A stretch of DNA of 6,360 bases. Source: an uncultured bacterium (GTDB lineage: Bacteria; Actinomycetota; Coriobacteriia; Coriobacteriales; Atopobiaceae). The DNA lies in assembly GCA_905214175.1 (NCBI GenBank), contig CAJMLD010000092.1, positions 1-6,360 on the forward strand, in the 5' to 3' direction. Made by a program: the position numbers and the translations under genes. Below, in pieces: positions 1 through 5,301 of the stretch. Position 1 is the stretch's first letter; each line of letters starts with the position of its first letter. The notes beneath the pieces were generated by a model, which had not been told where the DNA came from, ran no database searches, and was given only the letters and a program-made list of their open reading frames with translations.

Positions 1-347
1 GTCACCAGTGGCGCGTGACTGCCTACGTGCGCGCGGACAAGTTGGGCGCCTCTGGAACCGAGAAGGACATGGTCGTGGACTTTGCCACCCTGAAGCGCAT
101 CGTGCGCGAGGAGTGCGACGCGCTCGACCACACCTTCCTCGTGGAGGAGGGCTCGCTTGCGCCTGCGACGCTCGACGCTCTTGCGTCGGAGGGCTTCAGC
201 CTCACCATCCTGCCGTTCCGCACCACGTCGGAGAACCTCGCGCACTACCTCTTCGATCGATTTTCCGCCCGCGGCCTTCCCGTTTGCCGCGTGGACTGTA
301 ACGAAACCCCCAACAACCGTGCCTCGTACGAGCCGGACGGGGAGTAG
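1..347 (+). CDS. 6-pyruvoyl-tetrahydropterin synthase / QueD family protein, 5'-truncated by window edge
   Basis: Only the last 114 codons (reading from base 3) are visible, and the gene continues upstream of the window. The fragment opens with His-Gln-Trp-Arg-Val, which matches the segment just after the HxH zinc motif of this family, so His1 is probably the last zinc ligand. Then come KDMVVDF (fragment residues 21-27, the family's 'GMVVDF'), LDH (41-43, with the catalytic Asp/His pair), TTSENLA (74-80, family 'PTxENxA') and VDCNETPNNRASY (97-109, with the substrate-binding Glu101). The family converts dihydroneopterin triphosphate to 6-carboxy- or 6-pyruvoyl-tetrahydropterin in the cytoplasm; in bacteria this usually feeds queuosine/7-deazaguanine synthesis (QueD). 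The catalytic Cys and first two His lie outside the window, so QueD cannot be separated from PTPS or folate-related paralogues here. A GTG at base 15 could be mistaken for a start, but the upstream codons are clearly part of the domain. Confidence 0.85.
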   Translation, partial: HQWRVTAYVRADKLGASGTEKDMVVDFATLKRIVREECDALDHTFLVEEGSLAPATLDALASEGFSLTILPFRTTSENLAHYLFDRFSARGLPVCRVDCNETPNNRASYEPDGE

Positions 348-421
348 GGCCTGGCGTTTTGTGGCCCGGGACCTCCTATTGACCAGCGGCCTTCTCGCCT
401 AGGGGATTTTCACCAAGGGCC

Positions 422-449
422 GATACACATTCGTGCACGAATGTGTATC
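422..449. promoter_or_regulatory. Perfect 28-bp palindrome, candidate operator (site 1)
   Basis: The left arm GATACACATTCG (422-433), centre TGCA (434-437) and right arm CGAATGTGTATC (438-449) form a dyad with no mismatch across all 28 bases. It lies in the gap before the GH5-like gene, about 170 bp upstream of its start codon. A 12-bp stem could form in RNA, but it is followed by CCCCT rather than a T-run, so a simple intrinsic terminator is unlikely. A dimeric repressor or activator site, TetR-, MarR- or LacI-like in size, is the better reading. I do not recognise the consensus, and no regulator gene is in the window. Confidence 0.6.
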
Positions 450-460
450 CCCTGCAGGTC

Positions 461-489
461 GCCACAGATTCGTACGCCGAATGTGTATC
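461..489. promoter_or_regulatory. Imperfect second copy of the palindrome, candidate operator (site 2)
   Basis: The right arm CGAATGTGTATC (478-489) is identical to that of site 1 (438-449), exactly 40 bp downstream. The left part keeps ATTCGT (468-473) and a degenerate outer arm (GCCACAG), with one extra base in the centre. The right arm also takes part in a smaller dyad, GTGTA (483-487), 9 bases, TACAC (497-501). Two related sites in the same orientation about four helical turns apart suggest cooperative binding of one protein. The functional assignment is inference. Confidence 0.45.
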
Positions 490-575
490 GCTTCGCTACA
501 CGTTTGAACTCGGATATGTGACAGAAGCGTCATGGCAATACTGCTGGTTGGTTCGTCCAACGTCACAACCTGCGC

Positions 576-581
576 TACACT
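576..581 (+). promoter_or_regulatory. Weak -10-like hexamer TACACT before the GH5-like gene
   Basis: TACACT matches TATAAT at four of six positions and would place a transcript start about 30 bases before the ATG at 621. No good -35 hexamer stands 16-18 bases upstream. Other partial signals are TTGACC at 379-384 and TTGAAC at 504-509, neither with a good -10 partner. The region probably holds the promoter, but its exact position cannot be fixed by eye. Confidence 0.2.
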
Positions 582-604
582 CTGAACAAGCGCTGAACTT
601 TGAT

Positions 605-614
605 GGGAGCGAGG
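605..614 (+). promoter_or_regulatory. Ribosome binding site fixing the GH5-like start
   Basis: A purine-rich GGGAGCGAGG runs up to six bases before ATG 621; its GAGG (611-614) has good spacing. The in-frame TTG at 600 and ATG at 603 sit on or before this element and have no ribosome binding site of their own, so 621 is preferred. Confidence 0.6.
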
Positions 615-620
615 TGGCGC

Positions 621-1679
621 ATGGCAGAGAACGCCCTTCACGGAGTCAACCTTACCGGCTGGCTTACCCTTGAGCCCTGGGTTACGCCGGAGCTTTTCTC
701 GGGCTCGGGTGCCCTCGACGAGCCTTCGCTCATCACGTCGCTGGGAGCCAAGGGCTACCGCGAGGTGGTGCGGCGGCATCGCGCCCGCTTCCTTACCAAG
801 GACGACTTCTCTCGCATCGCGTCACGCGGCTTCAATGCCGTGCGGCTTCCCGTCCCGTGGTACGTCTTTGGCGAGGCCGGTCCCAATCCTGGGCACTACC
901 TGGGCTGCATTGACGAGGTTGACCAGGCGCTGGAGTGGGCCGAGGAGATCGACCTCAAGGTGATCTTTGCGCTTGCCGTGAATCCCGGCGTCCCCGGCGA
1001 CGAGGAGACTTGGAACAACTTCACCGACAACCGTGGCATTCGCGAGAACGCCCTCTGGGTTCTCTCGCAGCTAAGCGCCAGGTACGCGTCGCGCATGGGT
1101 TTCTACGGCATCGAGGTGGCAGACGACGCCCGCATCCAGACGCGCCGGGGCCTGGGAGTCACCGACGGCATGCCGGGTCACCTGCTGAGAAACTACTACC
1201 GTGCCGCCTACGACCGCGTTCGCGAGGCGGCGGGCCCAGATCCCGTGGTCATCATTCCCGACGCCGGCATGCCCACCGACTGGCGTCGTTTCATGGCACA
1301 GCGCCGGTACCAGAACGTCTGGCTCGACTGCCACCTGGACAAGCCCTCCGCGATCATGGCCGACATGGGCTACGCGGCAGGGGCAAACACGCTGGGGCTT
1401 CGCCATATCATGGCTGCCATCCATCGTCACATCCGCGAGGACCAGAAGAGTGGCCTTCCCGTGATGGTGGGCAAATGGTCATCGGCGCTTCCCATCGCCG
1501 ATGCCGCCATGACGCCGGAGGGGCGCGTGGCGCTCGAGCGCATCTACTCGTCCGAGCAGCTCACGGCATACGAGAAGCTTCCGGCGTGGTTCTTCCAGAC
1601 CTGGAAGACCACCGGCAGGCTCTCTAGCTGGGATGCGCGCGTTGCTCTTTCCTCCTTCGAGCGGGGGCTCATCTGCTAA
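621..1679 (+). CDS. GH5-like (exo-beta-1,3-glucanase/cellulase fold) protein lacking catalytic residues; probable pseudoenzyme
   Basis: The product is 352 residues. Fold markers of the GH5 exo-glucanase branch are clear: HGVNLTGWLTLEPWVTPELF (7-26), RGFNAVRLPVPW (69-80), FYGIEV (161-166), WLDCHLD (234-240), PVMVGKWSSAL (280-290) and AWFFQTWK (322-329). The active site is not kept. The family's Asn-Glu-Pro acid/base motif reads Asp168-Asp169-Ala170, the nucleophile in 'VGEWS' is Lys285, the Tyr two residues after the conserved His is Asp240, the 'FW' Trp near the end is Gln326, and the usual 'DLHGAPG' stretch has no His (117-127). Only Arg75 and His238 remain of the eight residues normally invariant. 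There is no signal peptide or membrane segment, so it should be cytoplasmic. The frame is intact and codon use matches its neighbours, which argues against a decaying gene. It may bind a glucan or serve as a scaffold or regulator; the function is unknown. It overlaps rsmI by one base (TAATG), implying co-translation, and candidate operators lie upstream. Confidence 0.85.
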   Translation: MAENALHGVNLTGWLTLEPWVTPELFSGSGALDEPSLITSLGAKGYREVVRRHRARFLTKDDFSRIASRGFNAVRLPVPWYVFGEAGPNPGHYLGCIDEVDQALEWAEEIDLKVIFALAVNPGVPGDEETWNNFTDNRGIRENALWVLSQLSARYASRMGFYGIEVADDARIQTRRGLGVTDGMPGHLLRNYYRAAYDRVREAAGPDPVVIIPDAGMPTDWRRFMAQRRYQNVWLDCHLDKPSAIMADMGYAAGANTLGLRHIMAAIHRHIREDQKSGLPVMVGKWSSALPIADAAMTPEGRVALERIYSSEQLTAYEKLPAWFFQTWKTTGRLSSWDARVALSSFERGLIC

Positions 1680-2551
1680 TGGCCGGAATTCTCTCCGTGG
1701 TGGGCACGCCCATCGGAAACCTCGAGGACGCTTCTCCGCGCGTCAGGCGGACCCTGGGCGAGGCGGACGTCATCCTCTGCGAGGACACGCGTGTCACGGC
1801 GCGGCTCCTCTCTGCCTTTGACCTGCATGTTCCTCTTGTGCGCTGTGACGAGAACGTGATTGTTTCGCGGGTGGCATCTACGCTCGAACGCCTGGAAGCA
1901 GGGGAGCATGTGGCCTTTGTCTCGGATGCGGGCATGCCGGGCGTGAGCGATCCCGGCCAGCGGCTGGTGGACGCTGCGCTGGACGCAGAGCTTCCCGTGG
2001 AGGTGGTGCCGGGGCCGTCGGCTGTGACCTGCGCCGTTGCCGCCTCAGGCCTTGCGTGCGAGCACTTCTTCTTTGAGGGCTTCCTGCCACGCCGGCACGC
2101 TGCACAGGTTACCCGTCTGGGTGAGCTGGCCCAGGTGCCAGGTGCGCTTGTATGCTACGAGTCGCCGCGTCGCGTGGCCGCCACGCTCGCGAGCGTGGCC
2201 GAGGTTATGCCGGGGCGTCGCGTGGCTCTGGTGCGCGAGCTCACCAAGCTGCATGAGGAGGTCGTGCGCAACGAGGCCGCGGCGCTTGCCGCTGAGATTG
2301 CTGCGCGCGACGAGGTGCGTGGGGAGTGCGTGATTGTTATTGCGCCGCCCACGGCCGAGGAGCTCGAGGAGCGTCGTCGTGGCGCGGCGGGTTCCGGGGC
2401 GGCCACGCTCGAGGAGGCCGTGCAAGAAGGGCTTGCTGCCGGCGAGCCCAAGTCTGCGCTGGCAAAGCGGCTGGCGAAGGAATTCTCGGTGCCTCGCGCC
2501 CATGTCTACGACCTGGTGGTTGCGCAGGCGTCTGCCGAGAAGAACTCCTAG
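1679..2551 (+). CDS. rsmI: 16S rRNA (cytidine1402-2'-O)-methyltransferase RsmI
   Basis: RsmI uses S-adenosylmethionine to methylate the 2'-OH of C1402 in the 16S rRNA decoding centre. The 290-residue product is the usual length for the family and has its motifs in order: VVGTPIGNLED (7-17), CEDTR (34-38), SDAGMPGVSDPG (82-93, the tetrapyrrole-methylase-fold SAM loop), VPGPSA (110-115), FEGFLPRR (132-139), ESPRR (161-165), RELTKLHEE (186-194) and GECVIVIAP (215-223). A low-complexity linker rich in Glu, Arg, Ala and Gly (about 226-243) leads to the usual C-terminal helical module, with GEPKSALAKRLAKEF (255-269) and VYDLV (276-280). The start ATG shares its A with the stop codon of the GH5-like gene, and a G-rich element at 1663-1667 could help initiation, so coupling is likely. 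All key motifs are intact and I see nothing degenerate. Confidence 0.97.
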   Translation: MAGILSVVGTPIGNLEDASPRVRRTLGEADVILCEDTRVTARLLSAFDLHVPLVRCDENVIVSRVASTLERLEAGEHVAFVSDAGMPGVSDPGQRLVDAALDAELPVEVVPGPSAVTCAVAASGLACEHFFFEGFLPRRHAAQVTRLGELAQVPGALVCYESPRRVAATLASVAEVMPGRRVALVRELTKLHEEVVRNEAAALAAEIAARDEVRGECVIVIAPPTAEELEERRRGAAGSGAATLEEAVQEGLAAGEPKSALAKRLAKEFSVPRAHVYDLVVAQASAEKNS

Positions 2552-2579
2552 TCTGTGGACCGTAGCAGCTTCCCCAAGG

Positions 2580-2668
2580 GCTGCTGCGGGAATGCGCCCT
2601 GTGGCGCCAAAACGGCGCCACAGCAGAGGTTACGTACGGAGTTGCTGCCAAAATGCGCCCTCCGGCGC
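2580..2668 (+). repeat. Imperfect 28-bp direct repeat, each copy ending in a small hairpin
   Basis: Copies lie at 2580-2607 and 2641-2668 and match at 22 of 28 positions, with an identical AATGCGCCCT core (2591-2600 and 2652-2661). Each copy ends in GCGCC, a 4-base loop, GGCGC (2594-2607 and 2655-2668); the loops differ while the arms are the same. This looks like a small REP-type intergenic element or a duplicated regulatory hairpin. It does not extend into rsmI or metG. Confidence 0.5.
2599..2623 (+). other. Perfect 10-bp stem-loop downstream of rsmI
   Basis: CTGTGGCGCC (2599-2608), loop AAAAC, GGCGCCACAG (2614-2623) form a perfect stem about 47 bases after the rsmI stop. No T-run follows on either strand, so it is not a classic intrinsic terminator. 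It could protect the 3' end of the rsmI mRNA or act as a U-less terminator. It competes with the smaller hairpin of the first direct-repeat copy for bases 2603-2607. Confidence 0.6.
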
Positions 2669-2732
2669 TCGCCTTCTCTCCGTCCCAACGCCAGCACCTC
2701 CCGCAGTTCCGCAACCCCGAACCCCGCCCCGT
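2669..2732 (+). terminator. C-rich, G-poor stretch, possible Rho-loading (rut) region
   Basis: In the 60 bases 2671-2730 there are 34 C against 9 G, an unusual strand bias for this window, with almost no stable pairing potential. Such C>G stretches are typical of Rho utilisation sites. It lies after rsmI and immediately before the metG -10 box, where a terminator would insulate the two units. This is inference from composition only. Confidence 0.3.
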
Positions 2733-2754
2733 GCGACGTCCTGCTCGTACGCGG

Positions 2755-2760
2755 TATAAT
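2755..2760 (+). promoter_or_regulatory. Consensus -10 box TATAAT, likely promoter of metG-rsmA-tatD
   Basis: A perfect TATAAT stands 58 bases before the metG ATG in otherwise very GC-rich DNA. No convincing -35 hexamer is present 16-18 bases upstream (TGCGAC at 2732-2737 is poor). The predicted leader is only about 50 nt, too short for a T-box or SAM riboswitch, so constitutive initiation is the simplest reading. Confidence 0.65.
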
Positions 2761-2804
2761 CACCAACCGCATGCGCACCGCGCTGCCCCGCACGATCCGT
2801 CATT

Positions 2805-2810
2805 AGGAGA
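2805..2810 (+). promoter_or_regulatory. metG ribosome binding site
   Basis: AGGAGA ends eight bases before ATG 2819, a strong Shine-Dalgarno match that fixes the metG start. Confidence 0.85.
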
Positions 2811-2818
2811 CCCAACCC

Positions 2819-4420
2819 ATGGCAAAGCCGAGCTTCTTCATCACCACGCCCATCTACTACGTCAACGCCAAGCCGCACCTGGGTACGGCCTACTCGACCA
2901 TCCTCTGCGACGTCGAGGCGCGTTACCGTCGCGCGACCGGCTATGACGTCAAGTTCCTCACGGGCATGGACGAGCACGGCGAGAAGGTCGCGGAGGCCGC
3001 GGCCGCCCATGGCATGACCCCGCAGGAGTGGTGCGACTCCCAGGCCCCGTTCTTCAAGGACCTTTGGCGCCAGCTCGAGATCTCGAACGACGACTTCATT
3101 CGCACCACCGAACAGCGCCAGCACGACGCCGTGCAGTACCTGTGGGAGCGCATGAAGGAGTCCGGCTACCTCTACAAGGGCTCCTACGACGGCTGGTACT
3201 GCGTGCCCGAGGAGACCTACTTCACCGAGACCCAGGTCACCAAGTCTGACGAGGAGCACCACACCGAGGGCCAGCACCTCTGCCCCGATTGCGGCCGTCC
3301 GCTGGAGCGCGTGCAGGAGGAGTCCTACTTCTTCAAGCTCTCCGCGTTCCAGGACCGCCTCCTCAAGCTCTACGACGAGCACCCGGACTTTGTCCAGCCC
3401 GACTTCCGCATGAATGAGGTCCGCAGCTTTGTTGAGGGTGGCCTCCAGGACCTCTCGGTCTCGCGCACGAGCTTCGACTGGGGCATCCCGGTGCCCTTTG
3501 ACGAGAAGCACGTCACCTACGTGTGGTTTGACGCCCTTCTCAACTACATGACCGCCGTGGGCTACGGTGTGGACACGCCCGAGGCCAAGGCCGAGCTGGC
3601 GTATCGCTGGCCCGCGCAGTATCACGTGGTGGGCAAGGACATCATCCGCTTCCACTGCGTGATCTGGCCGGCCATGCTCATGGCTATCGGCGAGGCGCTG
3701 CCCGAGCACGTCTTTGCCCACGGCTTCCTTATGGTGCGCAACGAGGAGACGGGCCAGGGCGAGAAGATGTCCAAGAGCCGCGGCAACGCCATCGCACCGC
3801 AGGACGTGGTTGACCTTCTCGGCGTCGAGGGCTACCGCTACTACTTCATGACCGACGTCGTGCCCGGCGAGGATGGCGCCATCAGCTTCTCTCGCATGGA
3901 GCAGGTCTACAACGCCGACCTTGCCAACAGCTGGGGCAACCTGGTCTCACGCGCCCTCAACATGAGCGCGAAGTACTTCGACGGCAAGACGCCCGAGCTG
4001 GCCGATGGTTGGGCTGACGAGCAGAACCCCCTGCGCGAGATTGCCCAGGGCATCGAGGGCCGCTACGCCGAGCATATGGACAAGATCGAGTACGTCCAGG
4101 CCAAGGACGTGGTGATGGAGCTTGTGCACGCCGCCAACCACTACGTCGAGGACTCCACGCCTTGGGCGGTTGCCAAGGACCCGGCGCGCGCCGGCGAGCT
4201 TGCCCAGATCATCGCGAACCTGCTCGAGTCCATCCGCATCTGCGCGCACCTGCTGGCGCCCTTCATGCCCGAGACCTCGGCCGAGGTGCTTCGCCGCATG
4301 GGTGCCGGTGATGAGGTTGGGACCGATGACCTTGCGTCCGTGTGCGAGTGGGGCCGCCTTGCCGGCGGCGTCGAGGTGACGAAGGGCGACGCGCTCTTCC
4401 CGCGTCTGGCCAAGAAGTAG
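2819..4420 (+). CDS. metG: Methionyl-tRNA synthetase (methionine--tRNA ligase)
   Basis: This class I synthetase attaches methionine to initiator and elongator tRNA-Met in the cytoplasm. The 533-residue product begins FFITTPIYYVNAKPHLG; HLGT (20-23) is the HIGH signature. Further motifs are GMDEHG (49-54), WFDALLNY (236-243), FHCVIWPA (278-285), KMSKS (316-320) and NADLANSWGNLVSRAL (365-380), followed by the helical anticodon-binding domain. The protein stops after it, so the C-terminal Trbp111-like tRNA-binding domain of longer MetRS forms is absent, as in other short actinobacterial enzymes. The zinc-knuckle region (128-158) has Cys128, Cys155 and Cys158, but the position of the usual second Cys (CxxC after Trp-Tyr) is Glu131; His147, His148 or His153 might supply the fourth ligand, or zinc may be lost. 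The rsmA start follows the stop codon after five bases, so the two are very likely co-transcribed. Confidence 0.98.
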   Translation: MAKPSFFITTPIYYVNAKPHLGTAYSTILCDVEARYRRATGYDVKFLTGMDEHGEKVAEAAAAHGMTPQEWCDSQAPFFKDLWRQLEISNDDFIRTTEQRQHDAVQYLWERMKESGYLYKGSYDGWYCVPEETYFTETQVTKSDEEHHTEGQHLCPDCGRPLERVQEESYFFKLSAFQDRLLKLYDEHPDFVQPDFRMNEVRSFVEGGLQDLSVSRTSFDWGIPVPFDEKHVTYVWFDALLNYMTAVGYGVDTPEAKAELAYRWPAQYHVVGKDIIRFHCVIWPAMLMAIGEALPEHVFAHGFLMVRNEETGQGEKMSKSRGNAIAPQDVVDLLGVEGYRYYFMTDVVPGEDGAISFSRMEQVYNADLANSWGNLVSRALNMSAKYFDGKTPELADGWADEQNPLREIAQGIEGRYAEHMDKIEYVQAKDVVMELVHAANHYVEDSTPWAVAKDPARAGELAQIIANLLESIRICAHLLAPFMPETSAEVLRRMGAGDEVGTDDLASVCEWGRLAGGVEVTKGDALFPRLAKK

Positions 4421-4425
4421 GCGTC

Positions 4426-5301
4426 ATGCACTCCTGGCTTGCCAACCAGTCCGCAACGCGAGACGTGCTCGACGAGTTTGGCCTTTCGACCAAGCACCGG
4501 CTCGGGCAGAACTTCCTGGTCGACGACTCCGTGATCGGTCGGATTCTGGAGTTGGCAGAGCTTGATCCCACAGACGCGGTGCTCGAGGTGGGGCCGGGCA
4601 TTGGCACGCTTACGGTTGCCATGCTGCCACGCTGTGCCGCCGTGTGCGCCGTGGAGGCCGACCGCCAGCTCGAGCCGGTGCTGGCCGAGACCTGCGCGCA
4701 GGACTCCGAGCGGCTGCACCTGGTTATGGGGGACGCCCTGCGCGTGATTCCCGGCGGGCTGCCCCTCGAACCGGGCAAGTTCGTCTCGAACCTGCCTTAC
4801 CAGGTGGCGGCAACCCTCATTCTCAAGGTGTTTTCCGAGGTTCCTTCCGTGCGGCGCGCAGTGGTGATGGTCCAGGCCGAGGTCGCGGACCGCATCTGCG
4901 CCGATCCCGGCTCTAAGGTCTACGGCGCCTACACCGCCAAGCTGGCACTTCTCGGCCGTGTGACTGGTCGTTTTGAGGTGGGACCGGGCTCGTTCAACCC
5001 TCCGCCGCACGTGAACTCCGCCGTGGTACGCATCGACCGTGCGCCGCTTGCGGGTGCGCCGGCCTCGACGCCGGCGGTGATTGACGCTGCGTTCGCGCAG
5101 CGCCGGAAGACCATTCGGAACTCCATGGCCGCAAGCGGGTACGAGAAAGGCGCGCTGGACGCGGCCTTCGCCGCGTGCGGGATTGCGCCCGGCGCTCGTG
5201 CCGAGACCCTCTCGCCCGAGGACTTCGTGCGACTGGCGGTGGCGCTGGATGGCAACGGTGGATCGCATGCCGCGGAGGGGGAGGCCGGTGCCGATGCCTA
5301 G
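4426..5301 (+). CDS. rsmA: 16S rRNA (adenine1518/1519-N6)-dimethyltransferase RsmA (KsgA)
   Basis: RsmA dimethylates the two adjacent adenines in the 3'-terminal hairpin of 16S rRNA (A1518/A1519) late in 30S assembly, using SAM. The 291-residue product shows KHRLGQNFLVD (23-33), SAM motif I VLEVGPGIGTLT (52-63), AVEAD (75-79), GDAL (102-105), catalytic motif IV SNLPY (121-125), MVQAEVADRI (148-157), YGAYTAKLAL (166-175), FNPPPHVNSAVVRI (190-203) and the C-terminal FAQRRKTIRNSM (223-234). Length and motif order are normal. I chose ATG 4426 because the mature domain starts soon after it (LANQSATRDVL leads into the KHRLGQNF motif) and any earlier start would lie inside metG. The Shine-Dalgarno match is weak (AAGAAGTAGG over the metG stop), so translation is probably coupled to metG. 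Its 3' end overlaps the tatD start by eight bases. The last ~15 residues (Gly, Ala, Glu-rich) look like a dispensable tail. Confidence 0.97.
   Translation: MHSWLANQSATRDVLDEFGLSTKHRLGQNFLVDDSVIGRILELAELDPTDAVLEVGPGIGTLTVAMLPRCAAVCAVEADRQLEPVLAETCAQDSERLHLVMGDALRVIPGGLPLEPGKFVSNLPYQVAATLILKVFSEVPSVRRAVVMVQAEVADRICADPGSKVYGAYTAKLALLGRVTGRFEVGPGSFNPPPHVNSAVVRIDRAPLAGAPASTPAVIDAAFAQRRKTIRNSMAASGYEKGALDAAFAACGIAPGARAETLSPEDFVRLAVALDGNGGSHAAEGEAGADA
5274..5284 (+). promoter_or_regulatory. Ribosome binding site fixing the TatD start
   Basis: GGAGGGGGAGG lies inside the end of rsmA and ends nine bases before ATG 5294. The earlier in-frame ATG at 5267 precedes this element and would add only nine Arg/Pro-rich residues, so 5294 is preferred. 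Confidence 0.7.

Noticed and set aside
347..367. GGGCC...GGCCC hairpin as terminator of the QueD-like gene
   Set aside because: Only a 5-bp stem with an 11-base loop overlapping the stop codon, and no T-run after it.
422..449. parS, dif, DnaA-box or LexA-box identity for the palindrome
   Set aside because: It does not match the TGTTTCACGTGAAACA-type parS, the dif core, TTATCCACA, or the actinobacterial GAAC-N4-GTTC LexA box.
443..673. Small plus-strand open frame overlapping the palindromes and the GH5-like start
   Set aside because: No ribosome binding site, no recognisable domain, and it runs out of frame into the GH5-like gene.
399..779. Minus-strand open frame across the intergenic region
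   Set aside because: It overlaps the GH5-like N-terminus in antisense, covers the operator-like sites, and has no family features.
2761..2818. T-box or SAM riboswitch in the metG leader
   Set aside because: The leader after TATAAT is about 50 nt and has no T-box sequence (GGGTGG-ACCGCG type) or S-box core.
2630..3721. Long minus-strand open frame (363 codons) opposite metG
   Set aside because: It is antisense to a clear metG, its composition is the His/Val/Leu/Arg-rich pattern of a GC-rich shadow frame, and no protein family is recognisable.
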